64,000 nt of DNA, from NCBI RefSeq assembly GCF_001620365.2, contig NZ_LQMT02000036.1:1-64000 (forward strand), written 5' to 3'. Both the position numbers and the translations under genes were made by a program. The notes below the pieces were generated by a model that was not told where the DNA came from, ran no database searches, and worked only from the letters and a program-made list of their open reading frames with translations. Positions 25,533-34,800 of the stretch are shown one piece after another; position 1 is the first letter of the stretch, and every line of letters begins with the position of its first letter. Source of the stretch: Amycolatopsis keratiniphila subsp. keratiniphila. Its GTDB lineage: Bacteria > Actinomycetota > Actinomycetes > Mycobacteriales > Pseudonocardiaceae.

Positions 25533-26023
25533 GGTGGCGGTGTCCTCTCGGCGCGTGGTGCGGGAATCGGCGGTTTGGGTTCGGCTGGCGTCTCCTTTCC
25601 TGGGGTTGCGGTGACAGGTTCGGCGGGCACATCGATGCATGCCCCGGTCGCGAGGTCGTAGACGGACAGCTGGCGGGCGGCGCGCCCGTGGTCGAGTGCT
25701 TCGGCCAGGGTGGGCACCACAATGGACACATCCAGGTAGACGCGTCCGTTATCGGGGTTGTGCCAGCCGCCGAACGCCCTTCCTGCCACGGTCAGGATGG
25801 GCGCGTGGCGGGTGAGGTAGGCGGCGAGATCAGCGGCGGTCGCGGGTGCGTCGGTGACGTGTTCGTACTGCGGGTGCACCGACACTGCGAACCCCGCACG
25901 CGGCGTGACACCGGTGATGGGGTCGACCGTGAACCCGCCGTCCGGGACGTCGCAGGCGGCGGCCAGTTCGGCCAGCCGCGCCACCGTCAGCTCGTTTTTG
26001 GCCACCGTGATGTCGTCGCTCAC
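25352..26023 (-). CDS. mobile-element protein, unknown function (C-terminus doubtful)
   Basis: 223 residues as an open frame. Residues 1-125 look real: EYDH-like N-terminal text, then AYLTRHAPILTVAGRAFGGWHNPDNGRVYLDVSIVV, which resembles small proteins found next to replication-relaxation genes in actinobacterial elements. The last 80 residues are a low-complexity Pro/Arg/Ser run that overlaps the 84-residue gene in another frame. This suggests an indel or a naturally shorter gene. The GTG start overlaps the stop of the replication-relaxation gene (GTGA). Confidence 0.55.
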   Translation of the reverse strand: MSDDITVAKNELTVARLAELAAACDVPDGGFTVDPITGVTPRAGFAVSVHPQYEHVTDAPATAADLAAYLTRHAPILTVAGRAFGGWHNPDNGRVYLDVSIVVPTLAEALDHGRAARQLSVYDLATGACIDVPAEPVTATPGKETPAEPKPPIPAPRAERTPPPCPPGNHARSATSRPPKQTPAGRKPTPNNKPASTPKRSIGGRPSSPTYRRSPMTRSPHSR

Positions 26024-26991
26024 GCGGACCTCCGGGGCGTGAGACCGGACGGGGAGTCCCACCACACGGGTTCACGCGGCGGCGGCGCAGACGCGGCGGC
26101 GCTGAGGAGCGACACCGTCGCCGGGTCGGTCGGCGCGAACGCCGCTTCCCCGTACGGGAGTTCCGGGGCATGGTGGCGCACCCTGGGCCCCCGTTCAGGC
26201 AGGTTCGCCAGAGTGAGCCGGGTGAGCGGGCCGTGGTCACGGCCCGACCACAACCCCCACACCTGTCCGGACGGATCGTCGGCGCCCGGCAGGTCCCGCG
26301 CGGTCGTCGCGATCACCACGCCCGGATCGTGTCCACCGAGGAATTTCACCAGCCCGGCCCGGAACTCCTGTTCTCGCCGCACGGAGTGCAGGGAGAACAG
26401 CAGCACCCCGAACCGATCGGTATAGAACGCGCTGTAGGCGGTTATCTTGTGGGCCAGCACCCGCAATGACTCGGTACCGGTGTCGTATTCCAGGAAGAAC
26501 CGCACCGCCCGCCCGTCGGACTCCCAGCAGCCGTAGCCGTCCGGACGTACCCGCGCTTCACGCCCGTCGGTCCCATGGTTGGTCCAGAAGAACTCTGCCG
26601 AGCGGCGTTCCGGCCACCACTGCGTCAACCGCCCCACCCCGCCGCCGGTGCGGGTGGGGTTGGAGTGCGCCGCCAGTCCGCAGAAGAACCCGTTGACCCC
26701 GAGCTGGTGGGTGAGGGTAGGCAAGAACGCGAGCCGTTCCAGCCGTTGCATGTGTGCTTTCGCGGTCGGCGGGGTCACCGCCCGCGCAGCGGCGATCAGC
26801 CGCGCCCCGGAGTAGCCGAGCGCGTAGCGGGCCTCACTGGTCCCGCCGAACATGTACGAGTCACGGAACGCGAACAGCACACCCAACGACCGCAACCGCG
26901 CCAAACGATCCTGCGCGCGGCGCCGTGATGAGAACTCCACCGACGCGATCTGCCCCGTGGTCAGGACCTGGTGTTCGGCCAGCAGCCACAA
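26020..26991 (-). CDS. replication-relaxation family protein, probably frameshifted at the 5' end
   Basis: 323 residues are readable from the TTG at 26991. A winged-helix N-terminus (WLLAEHQVLTTGQIASVEFSSRRRAQDRLARLRSLGVL) is followed by a core with FFLEYDTGTESLRVLAHKITAYSAFY, diagnostic of the replication-relaxation (PF13814-type) family of plasmids and integrative elements. Homologous-looking text (WFRLVERDRRLL) continues upstream of the TTG, but no ATG/GTG/TTG occurs before an in-frame TGA at 27130-27132. A GTG at 27139 with GAGGGAGG starts a different frame. A frameshift between about 27000 and 27110 is therefore likely. Confidence 0.7.
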   Translation of the reverse strand: MWLLAEHQVLTTGQIASVEFSSRRRAQDRLARLRSLGVLFAFRDSYMFGGTSEARYALGYSGARLIAAARAVTPPTAKAHMQRLERLAFLPTLTHQLGVNGFFCGLAAHSNPTRTGGGVGRLTQWWPERRSAEFFWTNHGTDGREARVRPDGYGCWESDGRAVRFFLEYDTGTESLRVLAHKITAYSAFYTDRFGVLLFSLHSVRREQEFRAGLVKFLGGHDPGVVIATTARDLPGADDPSGQVWGLWSGRDHGPLTRLTLANLPERGPRVRHHAPELPYGEAAFAPTDPATVSLLSAAASAPPPREPVWWDSPSGLTPRRSA

Positions 26992-27139
26992 CAGACGACG
27001 ATCGCGTTCGACCAGGCGGAACCAGATCCCCGGATCGGGTTCGCCAGGCCTGGCCGACCTCGCCGGCGACCGTCCCGCGACCTCGCCGGCGACCCCGCGG
27101 ACCCCACCTTTTTCCGGGTGGATGATGACTCACACCCAC

Positions 27140-27322
27140 TCAGTCGGCCTCCCTCACCAGGCCGCCGAACCCACGCCGTACCAGGGGAGGCGTGACCAGC
27201 ACCCCCGGCATTTGGGGCGGCGGACATAGAACGCCGGGCCGACGCCGAAGCATCCGCCGAACCAACCGCCACCCCATCCGCACCGCCGCGACCACGACCA
27301 CGACCACGACCATGCGAACCAT
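27140..27322 (-). CDS. small valine-rich membrane protein of the element
   Basis: 60 residues: MVRMVVVVVVVAAVRMGWRL forms a membrane helix, then an Arg-rich and Pro-rich tail. The valine run is encoded by a GTGGTC microsatellite. The TGA is followed directly by a GTG start with GAGGGAGG inside this frame, which suggests coupled translation to the next gene. No ribosome site precedes the ATG at 27322; a well-placed start at 27374 (MSDRKTTHTPQG) exists in another frame, so slippage in the microsatellite may have split one gene. Confidence 0.4.
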   Translation of the reverse strand: MVRMVVVVVVVAAVRMGWRLVRRMLRRRPGVLCPPPQMPGVLVTPPLVRRGFGGLVREAD

Positions 27323-27395
27323 TGCCGGGCGGAACCGAGCCCTGCGGCGTGTGCGTAGTTTTCCTGTCAGACATGAGAAACAACCTCTTTCGTGA

Positions 27396-27962
27396 ACCGT
27401 GCGACGAACCAGGCGAGACGAAATAGAGCTAATTAGTTGCCCCTCGCTATGGGCCTTCGGCGATCACCTCCTAACGCGGAAACCTGTCACCTGTTAACTC
27501 CAAAAAAACGCTGTTTTGGGACATTGCATTGGCGAATACTTCGTTTTCCCTCGAATGGGGGCGGGTCGGGCTCCCGTCTGCCGGGCCCCTCAAGCGGCCT
27601 CGCCAGCGGCTCAGCCGCCGCCTTCCCATCGGATGGAGCGGCACAGTTACGACGCCGACCATGCGCCACACCATCCGCCGGACACCTTGTTCACCAGGGC
27701 AATACCGAGAAAGCAGCGCTTCTGCGACACGGTTTGGCCAAGAACTTCTTTCACGTTCAGGCGACGCGGACGCCTTGCCACCTCCTTTCGCTGCAAAAGG
27801 CCGGTTTTCGGGCCGTTTTTCGACACCGGGTACAGCGCGATCACCCGAAAGCACCAATGCCTGGGCGCGATTGATGGCAGCGACAGTGCGGGTCGACGAC
27901 GAACCGGGGGTACGCTGGTCTGGTAGTTCTCCGCGTGCGACTCCGCGGATGAGGGATGCGAA
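27396..27962. other. non-coding part of the integrative element
   Basis: About 570 bp with only weak overlapping frames of poor composition. It has A/T-rich tracts (near 27500 and 27545) inside GC-rich DNA, and two loosely similar blocks (about 27505-27550 and 27718-27760) sharing the order CGCT, TTTGG, CTTC, TTT. It could hold the element's origin or regulatory DNA; nothing firmer can be said. Confidence 0.3.
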
Positions 27963-28091
27963 ATGTCCTCACCGATCGGCAACAGGCTACGAGAGCTTCG
28001 TAAAGCTCAAGGCAAGTCGCTAGCGGTCATCTCCGGGCTGGCTGGCATTTCGCCGTTGCTGTGGTTGCTGATGCACCTGCGGCGACCCTGA
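27963..28091 (+). pseudogene. truncated XRE-family regulator (N-terminal fragment)
   Basis: The frame from ATG 27963 reads MSSPIGNRLRELRKAQGKSL then AVISGLAGIS, the standard first half of an XRE helix-turn-helix domain. It then turns into unrelated sequence (PLLWLLMHLRRP) and stops at 28089-28091, inside a host-type palindrome. Sequence identity to the family breaks off near 28052, so the gene was cut at or near the right boundary of the element. Only 42 residues remain. Confidence 0.7.
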
Positions 28092-28123
28092 GGGTAGTGA
28101 AGGCCTCGTTCACTACCCTCAGG
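28087..28123. repeat. 15-bp-arm palindrome with 7-nt spacer
   Basis: CCTGAGGGTAGTGAA (28087-28101) and TTCACTACCCTCAGG (28109-28123) are perfect complements around GGCCTCG. It is followed by ATAGGCAAGGAGGCCTTCACGG, which also follows the related element at 2498-2548. Confidence 0.9.
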
Positions 28124-28152
28124 ATAGGCAAGGAGGCCTTCACGGACCTGGC

Positions 28153-28205
28153 GTTGCGAAAGCCACTTTCGCAACCTTCAACGTTGCGAAAGTGGCTTTC
28201 GCAAC
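28153..28205. repeat. 53-bp double-hairpin palindrome (family A), identical to 2405-2457
   Basis: Same 23-bp arms and the same CTTCAAC spacer as the first copy 25.7 kb away, with no difference over 53 bp. It lies 13 bp beyond the end of the glucoamylase gene. Confidence 0.95.
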
Positions 28206-28217
28206 ACCGGCAAGCCG

Positions 28218-30641
28218 TCAGGACCGCCAGGTGTCGTTCAGCGCCAACGTGCAGCCACCCGAAGCGGTACCGACACGATTCGCACCCGACTCCCAGGTCA
28301 CGGCCCCGCCCTCCTTGCGAATGTACTTGTACTGGAACGCGGCACCCTTCGGCAGCGCGACCTTCCCCGTCCACAAAGGATAGTTCGCGGACGACAACGG
28401 GACGGCGTTCGCCGGGTTCCACGCACCGAGTTCCGCACGGTCACCGACGACGAAGATGTTCTGGCCCCACGAAGTCGTGGCGTTCACCGTGAACTCCGCC
28501 GAAACACCGGAGCACGCCGCGCTGTACCGCTGCTTGACCACCGACGGCGTCTCGACCGGGGCGCCGGCGTCGATCGAGTGCGCCAGCCGGACGAACTGCG
28601 CCATCGACCACGCCAGCGGCGTCGCCGCGCCGGTGCCTTCGCCGAAGGTGAAGCCCGCGGCGCTCGGCCGGTCCCAGACCTGTTCCGGGATCAGGAAACC
28701 GGCGTTCGCCGAGGCCGCCATGGTGGCCAGATGCGTTGTCGCCGGGCGGCCGTTGGCCAGTTCGTATTCGCCGCGTTCACCGGTGAGCAGCGGCCACAGC
28801 CGTCCGACACCGGCGCCGGTGTAGGGGCCGCCGGACGCCGTCTCGCCGTAGCCGTCGTGGTTGTACCGGTACCACATCGGGCCGTTCGGTGTGTCGACCT
28901 TCAGCGTGGAGTCCACTTCGGACAGTGAGGCCGCGACGTCCGGATCGGCCGCCGGCTTCACGCCGAGGCGCACGAGGTCCAGGAAGCCCGCGTCGATGAT
29001 GGCGCGCTCGTCGTGGTTCCCGCCACCGTTCTGCAGGAAGATGTTCTGGCCGTCGTTCGGATTGCCGTTCCCGTCGATGCGATGGAAATACCGTCCGTCA
29101 CCGAGCGGACCGGACGTGGTGAACGTCCACGCGCTCACCTGCGCCTGCCACTGGTCGGCGAGCTGGCGATAGCGCGCGGCGCTCGTGGTGTCCCCGTTGC
29201 GTTCCGCGATGTCGGCGGCGCAGATCAGGCCGGCGATCTCCGCGGCGATGGTGGACGGCGAGTAGCCGCCGTTCTCCTCCCAGCGTTCCTGCGGGGTGGA
29301 AGGACCACGCGCGACGAGGAAGTCCGCGGACTTCTTCACCTTCGCCCACATTCCCGCGTCGAACCGGTTCAGCTGCCACGCCAGCACGATCGGGAAGGCG
29401 ACCTCGTCCATCTGCAGGCTGGTCCAGCAGTTGGTGCCGTCGAGCCGGGTGTTCTGCGGGAAGGAACCGTCCGGGCGCTGCTGCACGGTGAACAGGTAGT
29501 CGACCGAGCGGTTGGCCGCCGCCGAGTCTCCCGCCGCGATCTGCGCGGTCGAGACCTGGTAGAGGTCGCGAGACCAGACGGCGTGGTATCCGCAGTCCCC
29601 CGTGCCGTTCCCGTCCTTCGCCTCACCCCACGGATTGGTGAGCGAGGCGACGTTCGCCCCCGGGTAGGTCTTGTCCTCATGGGCCTTGAGGGTCATCAGC
29701 GCGACGTTGTATTGCGTGGTCAGCCCGGCACCCGAGATCGACCGGGGCACCGCGGCCAGCGAGGAGAGGTAGCCGCTCCAGCCCGACCGGTACGCGGTGT
29801 CCGCCGCCGCGAAACCGCCCGCGAGCGAGGCCGACGCGTTCGCCGACGCGGCACCGCGATCGCTTCCGAAACCGACCGCCAGCGTGAAGGTCGTGTCCGT
29901 TCCCACGGGAATCTGCGCCAGCTGCACCAGGTTCCCCGGCGTCGAGGCCGAGTCGTACTGCGCGCCGAGGACGTGGTCGCCGCTCAGGTCGACGTAACCG
30001 TCGCTCGCGGTTCCGCTGTAGCCGCTGGTCGCCTTGACGAACCCGGTGGAGGCGGCCAGCGCGCTCGACACCGGCCCGTCCGAAGCGACCAGTTGCCCGC
30101 CGGAGGTGGCACCCGTGTCCCCCATGCCGCTGTTGTTCAGCGAAGGGTTGTACAGCGCGTACAACTGCAGCGGACCACCGCTGAGCACCTCGAACCTCGT
30201 CTGGATCAGCACGGTGGACCTGGCCGGGTCGGCGGTGTGGGTCTTGGTGATGCGATACCGGCCGTTGGTGGCGGTGTTGATCTGCCGGTAGCTCAGCGAG
30301 CGCGGATCGGTGAGCTCCAGCCGTTTGGTGGTGTGATCGCGTTCCAGCTGCGTGAAGCCGGCACCGTCGGACACCACGTACTGCAGATCTTGGACGTTGG
30401 CGGTGTCCACGGTCGGGTAATAGATCTCGTGGCTGATCCCCTGGCCGAGGGTGAACCACACCTTCGACGCGGCACCGGCGGCGGTGCCGAAACCTTCCTT
30501 GCCCCCGGTAGTCCAGGCCGCTCCGGTACCCGGTGCGCCGGGCGCGTCCGCCAGTGGCGCGGCGCTCACCGGCGTGGCGGCCAGGAGCGCCGGCACGGTC
30601 AACAGCGCGACTATCGCGCGACGCCGTTTCGGTGACTTCAT
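28218..30641 (-). CDS. secreted glucoamylase (GH15) with C-terminal starch-binding domain
   Basis: 807 residues. A signal peptide (RRRAIVALLTVPALLAATPVSAAP) is followed by the GH15 N-terminal beta domain (about 35-290) and the (alpha/alpha)6 catalytic barrel (about 300-690). The catalytic acid lies in QERWEENGGYSPST and the base in GEGTGAATPLAW. Residues about 705-807 are a CBM20-like starch-binding module (FTVNATTSWGQNIFVVGDRAELGAWNPANAVPL). It hydrolyses starch-type glucans from the non-reducing end outside the cell. The start at 30641 has GGAAGGA; the ATG at 30665 lacks a site. Confidence 0.93.
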   Translation of the reverse strand: MKSPKRRRAIVALLTVPALLAATPVSAAPLADAPGAPGTGAAWTTGGKEGFGTAAGAASKVWFTLGQGISHEIYYPTVDTANVQDLQYVVSDGAGFTQLERDHTTKRLELTDPRSLSYRQINTATNGRYRITKTHTADPARSTVLIQTRFEVLSGGPLQLYALYNPSLNNSGMGDTGATSGGQLVASDGPVSSALAASTGFVKATSGYSGTASDGYVDLSGDHVLGAQYDSASTPGNLVQLAQIPVGTDTTFTLAVGFGSDRGAASANASASLAGGFAAADTAYRSGWSGYLSSLAAVPRSISGAGLTTQYNVALMTLKAHEDKTYPGANVASLTNPWGEAKDGNGTGDCGYHAVWSRDLYQVSTAQIAAGDSAAANRSVDYLFTVQQRPDGSFPQNTRLDGTNCWTSLQMDEVAFPIVLAWQLNRFDAGMWAKVKKSADFLVARGPSTPQERWEENGGYSPSTIAAEIAGLICAADIAERNGDTTSAARYRQLADQWQAQVSAWTFTTSGPLGDGRYFHRIDGNGNPNDGQNIFLQNGGGNHDERAIIDAGFLDLVRLGVKPAADPDVAASLSEVDSTLKVDTPNGPMWYRYNHDGYGETASGGPYTGAGVGRLWPLLTGERGEYELANGRPATTHLATMAASANAGFLIPEQVWDRPSAAGFTFGEGTGAATPLAWSMAQFVRLAHSIDAGAPVETPSVVKQRYSAACSGVSAEFTVNATTSWGQNIFVVGDRAELGAWNPANAVPLSSANYPLWTGKVALPKGAAFQYKYIRKEGGAVTWESGANRVGTASGGCTLALNDTWRS

Positions 30642-30747
30642 GAGGGTCCTTCCCACAGGCTTCATCGACGGCAGGATTTGTTGTTAGCGGCAACTTATTA
30701 CCTGAACCGCCGCGTCCGGCAGGGCCGATCGGAGTAACCCGGACCAG

Positions 30748-31338
30748 TTACGCCGGTGGTCCGGTGAAGCGGCTGGGATCGCTGGGCGGACCACCGAGAA
30801 TGAGGTCGGCGGCGCGGGCGAGAACCTGGACCCGGGTCTGCCCCGGGTGGTCCGCGGCGAGAAAGTGGTTGCCGATGGCCGCACAGAAGGCAAGCAGCGC
30901 GCGGGCTTCGATCTCGTCGGGGTCGTCGCAGAACGTGGCGATCCCGTCGCGGGCCAGCTGCATGCGCCGGTTGTCCACGCGCCGCAGGCGTTCGGCCACG
31001 GCGTCGTCGCGGCGAGCCCAGTCACGAACGGCCAGATCGATGGGCAGCAACCGGCCACCGGAGAAAGTCAGCCGGCCGGCCAGCCGGACCTTGTCCCGCG
31101 CGTCGCACCCCTCCCGCTCGACACGAGCGAGGACCTCGTCGACGCTTTCGTACTCCCAGGCGTCCAGCATCGCCTCCAGCAGAGCCGCGCGGTCGGCGAA
31201 GTAGCCGTAGAACCCGCCCTTGGTCACGCCGAGCGCCTTGGCGAGAGCCTCGACGCGCACCGCGTCCACCCCACCCTCCGCCAGCGCCCGCAGACCTTCT
31301 TCGACCCACTTCTCCCGCGGTGTGCGCAATGCGCCCAT
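30748..31338 (-). CDS. TetR-family repressor
   Basis: 196 residues. The N-terminal TetR helix-turn-helix is complete: WVEEGLRALAEGGVDAVRVEALAKALGVTKGGFYGYFADRAALLEAML. The C-terminal ligand domain is divergent. The start is taken at 31338 (MGALRTPREKW) with GAGGTGG upstream. An earlier in-frame start would put the first codons inside the operator. It is divergent from a DUF6463 membrane protein gene, and two 20-bp palindromes in the gap make autoregulation and control of that gene likely. Confidence 0.9.
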   Translation of the reverse strand: MGALRTPREKWVEEGLRALAEGGVDAVRVEALAKALGVTKGGFYGYFADRAALLEAMLDAWEYESVDEVLARVEREGCDARDKVRLAGRLTFSGGRLLPIDLAVRDWARRDDAVAERLRRVDNRRMQLARDGIATFCDDPDEIEARALLAFCAAIGNHFLAADHPGQTRVQVLARAADLILGGPPSDPSRFTGPPA

Positions 31339-31365
31339 GCCGTGGCCCACCTCACCTCTCCACTG

Positions 31366-31419
31366 GTTGTACGCCACCGTATAACCGGTCTAGCCTGACG
31401 TTATACGCAACCGTATAAC
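31366..31419. promoter_or_regulatory. tandem TetR operators GTTRTACG-N4-CGTATAAC
   Basis: A perfect inverted repeat, GTTATACG CAAC CGTATAAC, is at 31400-31419. A second, with one mismatch, GTTGTACG CCAC CGTATAAC, is at 31366-31385. Centre-to-centre distance is 34 bp. Both lie between the divergent TetR and DUF6463 starts. Confidence 0.8.
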
Positions 31420-31437
31420 AAGACCTGGGGAGTTGAC

Positions 31438-31878
31438 ATGATCAAATGGGCGGGTTGGCTCATCACGTTCTTCGGTACGGCCCACACCTTGGGCGCCCTC
31501 ACGGTGATGAAGGCCGCCGGTCACGCCGGCACGTGGTTCGGCGGAGGACTATGGCGCGACGACCTCGCCGCCATGAGTCCCGCGAACAGCGCCTTCTGGC
31601 TCAGCGCGGCCAGCTTCGGCGTGCCGCTCGTCCTCGTTGGCCTGACCGTGCTCTGGCTGGAGCGTCGCGGCATCACCCCGCCTCTGTTCCTCGCCTGGGC
31701 GCTGGGGATCTGGACTCTGCTGATCGCCGCGGTGCTCCTGTTCACTCCGTGGCCGATCCTCCTCGTCGCGACCGCGCTGCTGTTCGCCGGAATCCGGCGC
31801 AGCGATCCGGCCCCGCCGCGAGGTGCGACGGGGCCGGATCAGGTGGTGCGCGGGATCAGCCGACCGGACGCGGCTTGA
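31438..31878 (+). CDS. DUF6463 family membrane protein
   Basis: 146 residues with four hydrophobic helices (MIKWAGWLITFFGTAHTLGALTV, SAFWLSAASFGVPLVLVGLTVLW, PPLFLAWALGIWTLLIAAVLLF, PWPILLVATALLFAG). The FFGTAH motif in the first helix is typical of small actinobacterial proteins of the DUF6463 group that sit beside TetR genes. Function is unknown. GGGGAG precedes the ATG. Its 3' end overlaps the convergent FnIII gene by 23 bp. Confidence 0.78.
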   Translation: MIKWAGWLITFFGTAHTLGALTVMKAAGHAGTWFGGGLWRDDLAAMSPANSAFWLSAASFGVPLVLVGLTVLWLERRGITPPLFLAWALGIWTLLIAAVLLFTPWPILLVATALLFAGIRRSDPAPPRGATGPDQVVRGISRPDAA

Positions 31879-34800
31879 GGTTCACCTCCACCGTGTTGCC
31901 GGGGCCGGAGGTGACGGCGGTGATGATGTCGTTGAGGAACCCGCAGCCCTGCAGCGGCGGCAGGGTGTAGGAGCCGGTGAGCTTGCCACCGGCCAGCGGA
32001 TCGAAGCTCGCCTTCGACTGGAGCGGGATCTGGGCCGGCGTCTTCGTCTGGCACTTCGCGCTCGCCGAGACCGGGAAGCCGAAGACGCTGATCCGCGGCA
32101 GCTTGACCGTCACCGCCGAGGTCGACTTGAGCACGCCGTCGGCCAGCGTGCCGGTGGTCTTGCCCGCCGACGCGAACTCGATCTTCGCGTTGACCGGGAC
32201 GAAGCCCCAGAGCGTGAGGTTCGCGCTCGTCGGGTTCAGCGTCAGGTCGGCCTCGAAGGTCCCGTTCGCCAGACTGATCGCGGCGTTGATGCCACCGCGC
32301 AGGTCGATCGGGCCGGAGAGCTTCTTCAGCTGGGTCTTGCCGGCCAGGTCGTAGCTGTACTTGACGATCGGGGACGTGTTCGGCTTCGTCTTCGCCGTGA
32401 CCGGCGCGCTGGCGGCCGACTTGTTCCCCGCGGCATCCTTGGCGACCACGGTGAAGGTGTACTCCGTGTCGGCCGTGAGACCGTCCACAGTGGCCGAAGT
32501 CCCGGTCACGGACTTGACGACCTCGGTGCCCTTCAAGACGTCGTACCCGGTGACACCGACGTTGTCCGTCGCCGCGTCCCACGCGAGGCTCACGCTGGTC
32601 TGCGTGCTCCCGGTGGAGCGCGGGTTACCCGGCGCCGCGGGAGCCACCGTGTCGGGCGCGGCCTGCGTCCGGACGGTGATGGCCGCACTCGGGGTCGACG
32701 CGTTGCCCGCGGCGTCCTTGGCGACGACGGTGAACGAGTACTCCGTGTCCGGCGCGAGACCGTCCACAGTGGCCGAAGTCCCCGTCACCGACTTCACCAA
32801 AGTGCCGCCATTGAAGACGTCATAACCGACGACACCGACGTTGTCCGTCGCCGCGTTCCATTCGAGATTCACGCTGGTCTGCGTGGTCCCGGTGGAGCGC
32901 GGGTTGCCCGGTGCAACGGGAGCCTGCGTGTCGGGAGCTGCCTGCGTCCGCGCAGTGGCGGCGGCGCTGGGAGCCGACACGTTGCCCGCGGCATCCTTCG
33001 CCACCACGGTGAACGAGTACTCCGTGTCCGGCGCGAGACCGTCCACAGTGGCCGAAGTCCCCGCCACCGACTTCACCAAAGTGCCGCCATTGAAGACGTC
33101 ATAACCGACGACACCGACGTTGTCGCTCGACGCGGTCCAGGACAGCGCGACGCTGGACTGGGTGATGTCGGCCGTGGCGAGACCGGCCGGAACGCTGGGC
33201 GCTTCGGTGTCCGGAGCGGTCGCGGTCCGGGCGGTCACCGGCGCGCTGGGCGCCGACTTGTTCCCGGCCGCGTCCTTGGCCACCACGGTGAAGGTGTACT
33301 CGGTGTCGGCGGCGAGACCGTCGACGGTGGCGCTGGTTTCGGTCACCGACTTCACCAGGGTGTCGCCGTTGTAGACGTCGTAACCGGTCACGCCGACGTT
33401 GTCACTCGACGCGTCCCACGCCAGCCCGACGCTGGAGGCCGAGGTTCCGGTCGAGCGCGGGTTGCCCGGCGCCCCCGGAGCCTGCGTGTCGGGCGCCGCC
33501 TGCGTCCGCGCCGTGACAGCGGCACTCGCCGCCGACGCGTTGCCCGCGGCGTCCTTGGCGACCACGGTGAACGTGTACTCGGTATCGGCCGCCAGACCGT
33601 CGATCGTGGCCTGGGGTTCGGTGACCGACTTGACGACCTCGGTGCCCTTCAAGACGTCGTAGCCGGTGACACCGACGTTGTCACTCGACGCGTCCCACGC
33701 CAGCGTCACGCTGGTTTGGGTGGTTCCGGTCGAGTGCACGTTCCCCGGCGTCGTCGGCGCCTGCGTGTCCGGGGCCTTCGCGGTCCGGGCGGTGGCGGGC
33801 GCGGTGGCCGTGGAGACGTTGCCCGCCGCGTCCTTCGCCTTGACGGTGAAGGAGTACTCCGTGTCCGGGGTGAGACCGTCCACAGTGGCCGAAGTCCCCG
33901 TCACCGACTTCACCAGAGTGCTGCCGTTGAACACGTCGTAGCCGGTCACGGCGACGTTGTCGGTGGCGGCGCCCCAGGACAGCGCGACACTGTTCTGGGT
34001 GACGTCACCGACCGTCACGGCGCCGGGAGCCGACGGCGCGGTCGTGTCCGCCGCCGCGGTGACGGTGAACGTGTGCAGCACGTTGGCCTGGCCACTCGCG
34101 GGAGTGCAGTCCGCGACGAACGTACCGAGGCCGGTCTCCGCGCCGGAAGCCGTCAACGGCGTCATGGTCAGCACCAGATCGTGCACCGACAGCGTCGCCG
34201 TCCCCGGCTGGTCGAACCGCAGCGACGGGGCGGAACCGGTCGCGTTGATCACGAGGTCGTTGCCCTTGGGCGGGATGGGTTGCTGCGGAACCGCGGTCGG
34301 CACGCCGACGGCGAGATGCCCCTGCGGGCTGGAGACCAGCGAGGTGGCCAGCGCCGATCCCTTGATGGTCTCGGCGCCGACGAGCCGGAGCCCTTCGGTC
34401 GCGGTCGAGCCCGCGTTGGAGACGGCCTTGATGTCTATCTTGGGGGTGAACTGACCGACCGGGATCGAATCGGGCAACGTCGCGTTGATGTCGACCGTGA
34501 CGTCCTGGTTGCCGATCAACGGGAACGGGCAGCTGTAGACCTGCTTCAGCGGCGGGCGGTTCCCGGTGCCCACAACGGCTTCCGGGGTGACCGGCGAACC
34601 CGTCACCGTGTAGGTCTGCAGGACGGTCTCGGCCCCCTCCGCCAGCGTGCAGTCCGAGGTGAAGGTGCCGAGACCGGTCTCGGTGCCATCGGCCTTGAGC
34701 GGAGTCATCACCAGCTGCAGGTTTTTCACCGCGAGCGTCGCGGTGCCCGGCTGATCGAACCTCAGCGCCGGCGCGCTGCCCGTGGCGTTCACGACCAGGT

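Larger units (their letters stand above)
21866..28087. mobile_element. degenerating integrative element with serine recombinase
   Basis: A serine recombinase just inside the left end, a replication-relaxation protein, small mobile-element proteins, AT-richer cargo and a truncated XRE gene at the right end together mark an integrated element between two unrelated secreted-enzyme genes. Host-type text (GTCGTGAGTGG) ends near 21865 and an intact host-type palindrome begins at 28087, which bounds the element. The exact att sites could not be found by eye; only 5-6 bp matches such as ACCCTG and CTAGC are shared. No FtsK/TraB transfer gene is present. Confidence 0.65.

Noticed and set aside
27437-27874. 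145-codon plus-strand ORF in the mobile element
   Set aside because: Three overlapping frames of similar length on both strands, none with a ribosome site or recognisable fold.
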